Made by a program: the position numbers and the translations under genes
From: Acidobacteriota bacterium
Lineage (GTDB): Bacteria; Acidobacteriota; Vicinamibacteria; Vicinamibacterales; CAVVIG01
Reading direction: 5' to 3'
Assembly: GCA_003222555.1 (NCBI GenBank)
Contig: QHWL01000550.1
Coordinates: 3,927-9,354, forward strand
Length of the DNA: 5,428 bases
Notes under the pieces: generated by a model
The model's input: only the letters and a program-made list of their open reading frames with translations
Databases searched by the model: none
Told to the model about the DNA's origin: nothing
Shown: piece after piece, positions 1 to 5,428 of the stretch
Numbering within the stretch: the first letter of the stretch is position 1
Layout of the letters: each line of letters opens with the position of its first letter

Positions 1-1
1 C

Positions 2-1204
2 ATCACCAGCAACAGCTGGGAGTACACCGGCGACGGCCAGGCGCTCGCGTATCACGCTGGCGCCGACCTGATGGACATGGAGTTCGTGCAGTTCCATCCC
101 ACCGGCATGGTGTGGCCGCCCAGCGTGCGCGGCATTCTGGTGACCGAAGGGGTGCGCGGCGAAGGTGGCGTGCTCCGCAATCAGCTCGGGCGCCGGTTCA
201 TGTTCGACGACATTCCGGAAGCGTACAAACGTCAGACGGCCGACAACGAAGACGAGGGGTGGTTGTACACGCAAGGCGACAAGAACGCGCGGCGTCCGCC
301 TGAGCTTCTCACCCGCGACCACGTCGCCCGCTGTATCGTCCGCGAAATCAAGCAGGGGCGCGGCAGCCCGCATGGCGGCGTCTATCTCGATATCGCGTGG
401 ATCAAGGAACGCGTGCCGCACGCAGCGGAGTTGATCAAGAAGAAACTGCCGAGCATGTATCACCAGTTCAAGCAGCTCGCCGATATCGACATCACGAAAG
501 AGCCGATGGAGGTCGGGCCGACGACGCATTACGTCATGGGTGGTGTGCGCGTGGATGGCGACACCCAGATGTCGTCGGTGCCGGGCATGTTCGCGGCCGG
601 AGAATGCGCTGCCGGGCTGCACGGCGCCAATCGACTGGGCGGCAACTCGCTTTCCGATCTGCTCGTGTTCGGCAAACGCGCGGGCGCTCACGCCGCGGTA
701 TTCGCGAAAACCCACGACGCCGGCCGGGTGAACCCGTCGCAAGTGGAAGAAGCCGCACGATCGGCTCTGGCGCCGTTCGAGCGGGGCGACACCGGCGAAT
801 CGCCCTATCAGGTGCAGATGGAGCTCCAGGAGCACATGCAGGACCTTGTGGGGATCGTGCGCACCGAGATCGAAATGGCGCGCGCGCTGGACGTCCTCGC
901 CGACCTCCGCCAACGGACTGCGCGCGTAGGAGTGGGTGGAAACCGCGAGTACAATAACGGCTGGCATACGGCGCTCGACCTGCCGAATCTGCTGACGGTC
1001 TCGGAGGCCGTCGCGCGCGCGGGCCTCGAGCGGCGTGAGAGCCGCGGCGCGCACTTTCGCGAGGATTGTCCTGAGAAAGTCGACCTCTTTGGTCGGTTCA
1101 ACGTCGTCGTCCGCAAGGGCCGGGACGGCGAGATGGTGATCAGCCGTCAGCCGATTCCGGAGATGCCGCCTCAGCTGAAGCGCGTCGTCGAAGAGAATAA
1201 GTAA
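2..1204 (+). CDS. sdhA: Succinate dehydrogenase/fumarate reductase flavoprotein subunit, 5'-truncated (Sdh1 type)
   Basis: This is the catalytic flavoprotein that interconverts succinate and fumarate at a covalently bound FAD on the cytoplasmic face of the membrane. The frame is open from base 2, so the gene starts upstream; 400 residues are visible, against about 640 in mycobacterial Sdh1 SdhA. The N-terminal FAD-binding region and flavin-linking His are therefore not seen. Numbering visible residues from base 2, the active-site set is complete: HPTG at 32-35, Thr48-Glu49 in LVTEGVRGEGG, Arg105 in LLTRDHVAR (the proton-transfer Arg), His176 in GPTTHYVMGG, the FAD-contacting AAGE at 198-201 and Arg211 in HGANRLGGNSL. 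The C-terminal helical domain runs from about residue 240 to the end. The stretch KNARRPPELL and the phrase PSMYHQFKQLADIDITKE resemble mycobacterial Rv0248c from memory. The gene lies 104 nt before sdhB and probably shares its transcript. The direction of the reaction cannot be told from sequence. Confidence 0.96.
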   Translation: MTSNSWEYTGDGQALAYHAGADLMDMEFVQFHPTGMVWPPSVRGILVTEGVRGEGGVLRNQLGRRFMFDDIPEAYKRQTADNEDEGWLYTQGDKNARRPPELLTRDHVARCIVREIKQGRGSPHGGVYLDIAWIKERVPHAAELIKKKLPSMYHQFKQLADIDITKEPMEVGPTTHYVMGGVRVDGDTQMSSVPGMFAAGECAAGLHGANRLGGNSLSDLLVFGKRAGAHAAVFAKTHDAGRVNPSQVEEAARSALAPFERGDTGESPYQVQMELQEHMQDLVGIVRTEIEMARALDVLADLRQRTARVGVGGNREYNNGWHTALDLPNLLTVSEAVARAGLERRESRGAHFREDCPEKVDLFGRFNVVVRKGRDGEMVISRQPIPEMPPQLKRVVEENK

Positions 1205-1240
1205 GGGGCGGCTGACGAGCGAGCGACAGCTCTGAGCCAA

Positions 1241-1268
1241 GAGCGCCGGGGGTGGGGCCACGGCGCTC
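1241..1268. repeat. GC-rich inverted repeat in the sdhA-sdhB spacer
   Basis: GAGCGCCG (1241-1248) and CGGCGCTC (1261-1268) are perfect inverted 8-mers around a 12-nt loop. In RNA this would form a short all-GC stem except for one A-U pair, 37 nt after the sdhA stop. No T-run follows, so it is not a typical intrinsic terminator. It may act as an intercistronic RNA-processing or stability hairpin, or have no function. Confidence 0.6.
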
Positions 1269-1276
1269 CGGGAGAT

Positions 1277-1288
1277 GTGGGGCCCCAC
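1277..1288. repeat. Perfect 12-bp palindrome GTGGGGCCCCAC before sdhB
   Basis: GTGGGGCCCCAC is a perfect palindrome with no loop, ending 9 nt before the AGAGGAAG ribosome binding site of sdhB. A partial copy of its left side (GTGGGGCCA) occurs at 1252-1260. A dyad of this kind could be an operator-like protein site, but it lies inside the transcript. It could also be a decayed member of a palindromic repeat family, or chance in GC-rich DNA. Confidence 0.5.
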
Positions 1289-1297
1289 GAGGGGTAC

Positions 1298-1305
1298 AGA
1301 GGAAG
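1298..1305 (+). promoter_or_regulatory. Ribosome binding site of sdhB
   Basis: AGAGGAAG contains the Shine-Dalgarno core GAGG at 1299-1302, six bases before the ATG at 1309. It decides the start in favour of ATG 1309 over an in-frame GTG at 1252, which would add 19 Arg/Gly-rich residues encoded by the palindromic spacer. Confidence 0.75.
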
Positions 1306-1308
1306 CAG

Positions 1309-2049
1309 ATGGCCATGTTTCGGATCTGGCGCGGCAGCGCCGCCGGGGGTGAGTTCCACGATTATACGGCCGAGATCTCTGAGGGCATGGTCGTGCTCGA
1401 CGCCATCCATCAGATCCAGGCGCTCCATGCCAACGATCTCGCCGTGCGCTGGAACTGCAAGGCGGGGAAATGCGGGTCGTGCTCGGCCGAGATCAACGGC
1501 AGCCCACGTTTGATGTGCATGACTCGCATGAACGCCCTGCCGGCCGACGAGCCCATCACCGTCGAGCCGATGAAGTCGTTCCCTCTCATCAAAGACCTCG
1601 TGACCGACGTCTCGTGGAACTTCCGGGTCAAGAAAGCCATCAAGCCGTTCAAGCCGCGCCCGCCGGACGCGGCGGACGGGACGTGGCGCATGGCGCAGCA
1701 GGACATCGATCGGGTGCAGGAATTCCGGAAGTGCATCGAGTGCTTCCTCTGCCAGGACGTCTGTCACGTGCTGCGCGAACATCATCTGCACGAGGAGTTC
1801 ATCGGCCCTCGATTCTTCGTCCACGCCGCGGCACTCGAAATGCATCCGCTCGATGTCGAGAACCGCACCGCCGATCTCAAGAAAACCCAGGGCATTGGCT
1901 ACTGCAACATCACGAAGTGCTGTACGAACGTCTGTCCTGAAAGCATCACGATCACTGACAACGCGATCATTCCGCTGAAGGAGCGCGTCGTCGACGAGTT
2001 CTACGATCCGATCAAAAAACTGTTGCGGGTGTTTCGCCCGGCACGGTAA
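1309..2049 (+). CDS. sdhB: Succinate dehydrogenase/fumarate reductase iron-sulfur subunit (Sdh1 type)
   Basis: This 246-residue protein carries electrons between the FAD of SdhA and the quinone site of the membrane anchor through three iron-sulfur clusters. The N-terminal plant-type ferredoxin domain (about 1-105) has Cys50, Cys55, Cys58 and Cys70 for the [2Fe-2S] cluster in WNCKAGKCGSC...LMC. The C-terminal bacterial-ferredoxin domain has Cys142, Cys145, Cys148 and Cys152 in CIECFLCQDVC, then Cys199, Cys205 and Cys209 in CNITKCCTNVCP. By analogy with E. coli SdhB, Cys142/145/148/209 hold the [4Fe-4S] cluster and Cys152/199/205 the quinone-side cluster. Two family traits differ from E. coli: His153 where Pro usually follows the cysteine, and an extra Cys204. 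I recall both from mycobacterial Rv0247c, which also has the same length and the phrase RWNCKAGKCGSCSAEING. The ATG at 1309 follows a good ribosome binding site; a second ATG two codons on is also possible. No anchor gene follows; fumC is next. Confidence 0.97.
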   Translation: MAMFRIWRGSAAGGEFHDYTAEISEGMVVLDAIHQIQALHANDLAVRWNCKAGKCGSCSAEINGSPRLMCMTRMNALPADEPITVEPMKSFPLIKDLVTDVSWNFRVKKAIKPFKPRPPDAADGTWRMAQQDIDRVQEFRKCIECFLCQDVCHVLREHHLHEEFIGPRFFVHAAALEMHPLDVENRTADLKKTQGIGYCNITKCCTNVCPESITITDNAIIPLKERVVDEFYDPIKKLLRVFRPAR

Positions 2050-2069
2050 TCCGTCGGCCACCAAACGCG

Positions 2070-2184
2070 CTACCACCGAGGTCACGGTGAGGAAATGCGA
2101 TTACGGAGGTCACGGTTTGAACAAGCAAATTTCTTTGAATGTTTTCTCCGTGTCCTCCGTTCGTTTCCGTCGTCTCAGTGGTAG
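2070..2184. repeat. Long imperfect inverted repeat between sdhB and fumC
   Basis: The 156-nt spacer is mostly one imperfect dyad. The outer arms CTACCACCGAG (2070-2080) and CTCAGTGGTAG (2174-2184) pair with one mismatch. The inner arms CGGAGGTCACGG (2104-2115) and CCGTGTCCTCCG (2148-2159) also pair with one mismatch. The left half contains an 11-nt direct repeat, GAGGTCACGGT, at 2078-2088 and 2106-2116. The right half has CCGT at 2148, 2157 and 2167, close to a 9-nt period. The centre (2117-2145) is AT-richer. It resembles the element after fumC and ends just 6 nt before the fumC ribosome binding site. Its function is unknown; it could shape fumC expression as an RNA hairpin, or be a dispersed repeat that landed here. 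I see no convincing promoter or terminator in the spacer. Confidence 0.7.
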
Positions 2185-2190
2185 AGATTG

Positions 2191-2196
2191 AAAGGA
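2191..2196 (+). promoter_or_regulatory. Probable ribosome binding site of fumC
   Basis: AAAGGA lies nine bases before the ATG at 2206 and is the best-spaced purine-rich site. GAGAGG at 2198-2203 is a stronger match but sits only two bases from the ATG, which is too close. The site lies inside the 6-residue extension that an in-frame TTG at 2188 would give, which argues against that TTG as the start. Confidence 0.55.
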
Positions 2197-2205
2197 CGAG
2201 AGGCC

Positions 2206-3603
2206 ATGGCAGAGCAAGGCTATCGCATCGAACGTGACAGCATGGGCGAGGTACGGGTGCCGGTAGACGCCCTCTACGGCGCCCAGACCCAAAGGGCTGT
2301 GGAGAATTTTCCTGTGAGCGGGCTGCGATTTCCGCGCGCTTTTATTCGCGCGCTCGGGATGATCAAGGGGGCGGCCGCGGCAGCGAACCAGGAGCTGCAC
2401 CTGCTCGACCCAGAGATGGCCGACGCGATCCGACAGGCCGCCAAAGAGGTAGAAGACGGACTCCACGACGCTCACTTTCCGCTCGATATCTTTCAGACCG
2501 GTTCGGGCACCAGCACCAACATGAACGCGAACGAGGTGATTGCCACCCTGGCCACGCGTACGTTGGGCCGCAAGGTGCATCCCAACGACCACGTCAACAT
2601 GAGTCAGAGCAGCAACGACGTCATCCCGGCGGCGATTCATGTCAGCGCTTACGTGGAGGCGACCGATCATCTGATTCCGGCCGTGATGCATCTGCGCGAC
2701 GCCATCGAAGGCAGGGCCAGCGAGGTCGATCGCGTGGTGAAGACCGGCCGCACGCACCTCATGGATGCCTTGCCCCTTCGCATGAGCCAGGAGCTTGGCG
2801 GCTGGCGCAGCCAGATCAGCGACGGTGTGTCGCGGATCGAGTCGACGTTTCCACGCTTGCGCGAGCTGGCTCTCGGCGGGACGGCGATCGGCACCGGACT
2901 CAACGCGCATCCGCAATTCGGGAGCGGCGTGGCAGCGAAACTCGCCTCGATGACCGGGCTGCCGTTCGTCACCAGCCACAATTATTTCGCGAGCCTGAGC
3001 AGCCAGGACACGGCCGTGGAGCTGAGCGGACAGCTCAAGACGCTCGCCGTCACCCTCATGAAAATCGCGAAAATCGCGAACGACCTGCGCTGGATGAACA
3101 GCGGACCGCAGGCCGGTCTGGCCGAAATTTCGCTGCCGGAGCTGCAGCCGGGCAGCAGCATCATGCCGGGCAAAGTGAATCCGGTGATTCCGGAAGCCGT
3201 CGCGATGGTCTGCGCCCAGGTGATCGGCAACGACGCCACGGTCGCCATCGGCGGACAATCGGGAAACTTCCAGCTCAACGTGATGCTGCCCGTGATTGCA
3301 TACAACGTCCTTCAGAGCGTCACCTTGCTTGCGCGAGTGGCGTCGCTGCTGGCCGACAAAGCCGTCGCCGGCTTCACCGTCAACGAAGCTCGCCTGGCCG
3401 ATCTCGTTGGCCGAAATCCCATCATGGTGACGGCGCTGAACCCGGTGACCGGCTATGAGATCGGCGCCAAGATCGCAAAACGGGCGTACGCCGAAGGACG
3501 GCCGGTCAAAGAAGTGGCCGCTGAGATGACTGCGCTCTCGGCTGAGGAGCTGGAACGCCTGCTGGACCCGAGAGCGATGACCGAAGGGGGCATTTTCAAA
3601 TAG
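2206..3603 (+). CDS. fumC: Fumarate hydratase, class II
   Basis: Class II fumarase is an iron-independent homotetramer that hydrates fumarate to L-malate, the step after succinate dehydrogenase in the TCA cycle. The 465 residues match the usual length of about 460-467. The three domains are complete: N-terminal (about 1-137), central helical bundle (138-395) and C-terminal small domain, with the closing NPVTGYEIG...A segment. Active-site motifs are GSGTSTNMNANE at 99-110, HPNDHVNMSQSSND at 125-138, TGRTHLMDALP at 180-190 with catalytic His184, and the signature loop GSSIMPGKVNP at 316-326 with catalytic Ser318. His in GRTHL and Gly in MPGKVN separate it from aspartase, which has Gln and Ala there. 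The start is the ATG giving MAEQGYRIERDS, supported by AAAGGA upstream. It follows sdhB by 156 nt on the same strand, so it may be co-transcribed or have its own promoter in the spacer. Nothing in it looks damaged. Confidence 0.97.
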   Translation: MAEQGYRIERDSMGEVRVPVDALYGAQTQRAVENFPVSGLRFPRAFIRALGMIKGAAAAANQELHLLDPEMADAIRQAAKEVEDGLHDAHFPLDIFQTGSGTSTNMNANEVIATLATRTLGRKVHPNDHVNMSQSSNDVIPAAIHVSAYVEATDHLIPAVMHLRDAIEGRASEVDRVVKTGRTHLMDALPLRMSQELGGWRSQISDGVSRIESTFPRLRELALGGTAIGTGLNAHPQFGSGVAAKLASMTGLPFVTSHNYFASLSSQDTAVELSGQLKTLAVTLMKIAKIANDLRWMNSGPQAGLAEISLPELQPGSSIMPGKVNPVIPEAVAMVCAQVIGNDATVAIGGQSGNFQLNVMLPVIAYNVLQSVTLLARVASLLADKAVAGFTVNEARLADLVGRNPIMVTALNPVTGYEIGAKIAKRAYAEGRPVKEVAAEMTALSAEELERLLDPRAMTEGGIFK

Positions 3604-3644
3604 TCCTGATCGCCGTGATGAGGCCCTCAGAGATTGTGTACAAA

Positions 3645-5428
3645 TCACGTTCCACGCAGAGACCGCGAAGGCCGCAGAGGAGAAATGCCCAAGGATTTCT
3701 CTGCGTGCTGTGCGACCTCTGCGTTCAAACGTCGGATTTTTTCACAGGCGGACCGTCCGCGCCGCTCGGTCAACCTTTGGGCTTGACGGTGTGGGCCACG
3801 CTGCCACGAGACTTCAGTAGACGGAGCGCGAGCGCCAACCCGTCCCGCGCTTGAGCGTCGGCCGGGTTCAGCTCGAGCGTCACACGGAACTCCGCAATCG
3901 CTCCTTCCATCCAACTCCTGTTGAGATGCGAGCGCGACGGCTAGGACATCGTGCGCACCGGGATCGCGCGGGGCGAGCCGCACGGCCTCGCGTGCGTGAA
4001 CCTCGGCTTGATGCGCGTTGCCCTGTTGCAGGTAGGCCTGGGCAAGGTTTCGCTGCGCGTTCACCGACTGTGGATCGAGACTGGCCACACGCTGAAACGC
4101 GGCAATCGCCTCGTCGAGGCGGCCCACGCTTGCCAGCGCAGCTCCCATATTGCCCAACGCCGATGTAATTCCGGGTTGGGATGCGAGGAGCACCTGGTAA
4201 TGCGAGATGGCTTCCTCGAAACGACGTTGGGCAAACAGCACGTCCGCCAGGAACCCGTGCATGGCGGCGTTGGACGGGCTCATGCCGAGAACGCGCTGGA
4301 ACTGCGTCGCAGCCTCGGGAAGCTTCCCCTGCGAAACCAGGATGCGACCAATCAGCTCTTCGGCGGGAACGACGTTGCCGTATTGCGGTTCAGCGGTCAA
4401 TCGCCGCAGCTGCACGAGCGCTTCGTCAAGCTTTCCTTCAAAGAAAAGCTCCGTACCCAGCGCAAAGCGCGCCCCCGGATAGTCGAGCACCGCCTCCCTC
4501 AGTTGGACCATCGCCTCGTCGTGATCTCCGGCCGCAATCAATTCCGACGCCAGCTGGGCGCGGGCACGCCCGTTCGGGCGCCGCTCGACAGCCGTCCGCC
4601 ACAGCGCGAGAGGCGACTTGTACTCCGCGTTTCGGTAGATCGTCCGCGTCGCCAAGGCGGCCAGGATGGCGGCCACCGCGGTCGCTCCAAGCAGCGCGAT
4701 CGAGCGCGACGGCTTCCCCGTTGGTGCGGCGAGACGGTTCCACGCTGACCGTCCGGCAAGCACCACGAGCACGGCGAGTGCGGCAAGCGGGAGATACATG
4801 CGGCGTTCGGCTCCGACCTCGCTCGCGATGGGAACAACGCTCGTCGTCGGGGCCAGCGTGAGGAAGAAGGCCGCGCACAGGAAGCCGACCCTCGGCCAGC
4901 GGACCAACGCGACGGCGGTCGCCAGCAACAGCGAGCCGACGACTGCCATGTGAGGCAGGACGTCCCGCGCCGCGACGGCCCGGGGCAACCCGTAATCGAG
5001 CACGAGCGCTCTGGGCCACAGCGTCAGGCGCAAATACTGGACGACCATCACGAATTGATTCAGGAGATAGTTCCAGACGTCCATGCCCGAGGAGGCCCCG
5101 ACAGTTGACCGGGGGTGACCCAACATGAAGGCCACGAGCTCCACCCAGGTTACCGCCAGCGCCGCGTACAGGCGCCCGCGGGCCTGGATTGCCTGCCCGA
5201 GAGAATCGAACTCGAACACGCGGTCGTACAACAGCACAATCAGCGGCACGGTCGCCATCGACTCTTTCGAAGCCATCCCCAACCCACACGCGATCACCGA
5301 GGCCACCGTCCAGCCGGTGGCCTGAGCAGAACGCCGGGCCCGCATCGCGCAATAGAGCGTCAGCAACCAGAAGAGACCCATCATGGATTCGGTGCGTTGC
5401 GTGACGTAGTCGACAGCCTCGCTTTGCA
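3645..5428 (-). CDS. TMTC-like polytopic membrane protein with C-terminal TPR repeats, 5'-truncated; C-terminus frameshifted
   Basis: The frame is open to the window edge, so the N-terminus is missing; an internal Met pair at 5379-5384 is not the start. The visible protein begins QSEAVDYVTQRTES, typical of the loop in bacterial homologues of the TMTC family, which are GT-C-fold enzymes (O-mannosyltransferases in animals). Numbering from base 5426, hydrophobic segments lie at about 15-28, 39-66, 86-102, 120-137, 157-175, 180-200, 212-225 and 243-263. Family-like phrases are ASKESMATVPL (52-62), YLRLTLWP (131-138), LDYGLP (143-148) and APTTSVVPI...GAERRMYLPLAA. Seven TPRs follow from residue 284, each about 34 residues. 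After Gly507 the frame changes, so the last 86 residues as read are not TPR and run through the repeat at 3654-3724. The ancestral frame ends at 3770. The substrate is unknown, and whether it glycosylates proteins is inference. The visible part contains no N-terminal catalytic Asp/Glu motif to test this. Confidence 0.82.
   Translation of the reverse strand, partial: QSEAVDYVTQRTESMMGLFWLLTLYCAMRARRSAQATGWTVASVIACGLGMASKESMATVPLIVLLYDRVFEFDSLGQAIQARGRLYAALAVTWVELVAFMLGHPRSTVGASSGMDVWNYLLNQFVMVVQYLRLTLWPRALVLDYGLPRAVAARDVLPHMAVVGSLLLATAVALVRWPRVGFLCAAFFLTLAPTTSVVPIASEVGAERRMYLPLAALAVLVVLAGRSAWNRLAAPTGKPSRSIALLGATAVAAILAALATRTIYRNAEYKSPLALWRTAVERRPNGRARAQLASELIAAGDHDEAMVQLREAVLDYPGARFALGTELFFEGKLDEALVQLRRLTAEPQYGNVVPAEELIGRILVSQGKLPEAATQFQRVLGMSPSNAAMHGFLADVLFAQRRFEEAISHYQVLLASQPGITSALGNMGAALASVGRLDEAIAAFQRVASLDPQSVNAQRNLAQAYLQQGNAHQAEVHAREAVRLAPRDPGAHDVLAVALASQQELDGRSDCGVPCDARAEPGRRSSAGRVGARAPSTEVSWQRGPHRQAQRLTERRGRSACEKIRRLNAEVAQHAEKSLGISPLRPSRSLRGT
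3654..3724. repeat. Inverted repeat of 9-nt units in the fumC/TPR-gene convergent region
   Basis: The left arm (3654-3686) and right arm (3695-3724) are imperfect inverted copies around an 8-nt centre. The outer 8-mers ACGCAGAG (3654-3661) and CTCTGCGT (3717-3724) pair perfectly, as do the inner AGAAAT (3681-3686) and ATTTCT (3695-3700). Each arm is three tandem 9-mers. On the plus strand the right arm reads TCTCTGCGT, GCTGTGCGA, CCTCTGCGT (3698-3724). On the minus strand the left arm reads CCTCTGCGG, CCTTCGCGG, TCTCTGCGT (3680-3654). It lies 50 nt past the fumC stop and beyond the ancestral stop of the minus-strand gene, so it could serve as a bidirectional transcript end. From memory, similar 'TTTCTCTGCG...CTCTGCGT' repeats are widespread in environmental bacterial genomes, with no established function that I know of. 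Confidence 0.75.
3654..3742 (+). terminator. Possible fumC terminator (weak)
   Basis: The inverted repeat at 3654-3724 is followed by TTTTTT at 3737-3742 on the plus strand. The T-run begins 12 nt after the stem, whereas a classical intrinsic terminator has it directly adjacent, so this is only a candidate. The small palindrome GCGGACCGTCCGC at 3748-3760 has no T-run after it on either strand. Confidence 0.3.
3770..3904 (-). other. Displaced reading frame: end of TPR 7 and true C-terminus of the minus-strand gene
   Basis: On the minus strand, skipping one base at 3905 restores the TPR pattern. The frame then reads GAIAEFRVTLELNPADAQAR, followed by a last helix DGLALALRLLKSRGS and the tail VAHTVKPKG, with a TGA stop at 3772-3770. 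GAIAEF...LELNP is a textbook TPR helix B that completes helix A (HDVLAVALASQQELDG) in the other frame. Comparison with repeat 5 (ALASVGRLDEAIAAF) suggests the original had four bases fewer (LDGAIAEF), so the lesion may be a 4-nt duplication within GGAAGGAG. The repaired visible protein would have 551 residues. It may be a real mutation, a strain polymorphism or an assembly error; the clean downstream frame indicates it is recent. Confidence 0.8.

Noticed and set aside
1252..1308. Upstream GTG start for sdhB adding 19 residues
   Set aside because: The extension is encoded by palindromic spacer, is unlike family N-termini, and ATG 1309 has a well-spaced ribosome binding site.
1171..2085. A 304-codon minus-strand frame opposite sdhB
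   Set aside because: It is a shadow of sdhB with no motif and no ribosome binding site that I can see.
2188..2205. TTG start for fumC adding six residues
   Set aside because: The added codons contain the probable ribosome binding site, and family members begin close to the MAEQGYRIE segment.
2110..3648. A 512-codon open frame on the minus strand covering all of fumC
   Set aside because: It is antisense to an unmistakable fumarase, its translation is His/Arg/Gly/Ala-rich with no recognisable domain, and GC-rich codon usage commonly leaves such antisense frames open.
3654..3724. CRISPR-like or mobile-element end
   Set aside because: There are no regularly spaced identical repeats with unique spacers, no transposase, and no target-site duplication visible around the element.
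3615..3854. A 79-codon plus-strand frame after fumC
   Set aside because: Its sequence is the inverted repeat plus the antisense of the TPR gene's 3' end; the 9-nt period keeps it open by arithmetic.
4438..5352. A second 304-codon minus-strand frame and several plus-strand frames within the TMTC-like gene
   Set aside because: They overlap a frame with coherent membrane segments and TPRs and give Arg/Pro/Ser-rich translations typical of out-of-frame GC-rich DNA.

Overview
The window is a GC-rich bacterial chromosome fragment with three plus-strand genes of central carbon metabolism facing one minus-strand gene for a membrane protein with TPR repeats. The plus-strand genes are the C-terminal two thirds of a succinate dehydrogenase/fumarate reductase flavoprotein (2-1204), its iron-sulfur subunit (1309-2049) and a class II fumarase (2206-3603). 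The minus-strand gene (3645-5428) is cut by the right window edge. The SDH subunits match, from memory, the mycobacterial Sdh1 type (Rv0248c/Rv0247c) more closely than E. coli SdhAB. The mix of an Sdh1-type complex, a TMTC-like membrane/TPR protein and degenerate 'CTCTGCG/CTCCGTG' intergenic repeats suggests an environmental, probably respiring bacterium. Acidobacteriota is my best guess, but no marker gene fixes the taxon.

Layout: 2-1204 sdhA (5' truncated); 1205-1308 spacer with two GC-rich palindromes and the sdhB ribosome binding site; 1309-2049 sdhB; 2050-2205 spacer filled largely by a long imperfect inverted repeat; 2206-3603 fumC; 3604-3769 convergent intergenic region with a second inverted repeat built of 9-nt units; 3645/3770-5428 the minus-strand TMTC-like protein, whose last TPR is broken by a frameshift near 3902-3908.

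Functionally, SdhA and SdhB oxidise succinate to fumarate (or run the reverse reaction) and FumC hydrates fumarate to malate, so two consecutive TCA-cycle steps are clustered. No membrane-anchor subunit lies downstream of sdhB. If the complex is membrane-bound, its anchor gene is probably upstream of the window. The minus-strand gene is unrelated to this pathway.

I see no clear sign of a new defence, mobile or RNA system. The points most worth a second look are the frameshift in the seventh TPR and the two related inverted repeats with 9-nt periodicity, one directly before fumC and one directly after it.
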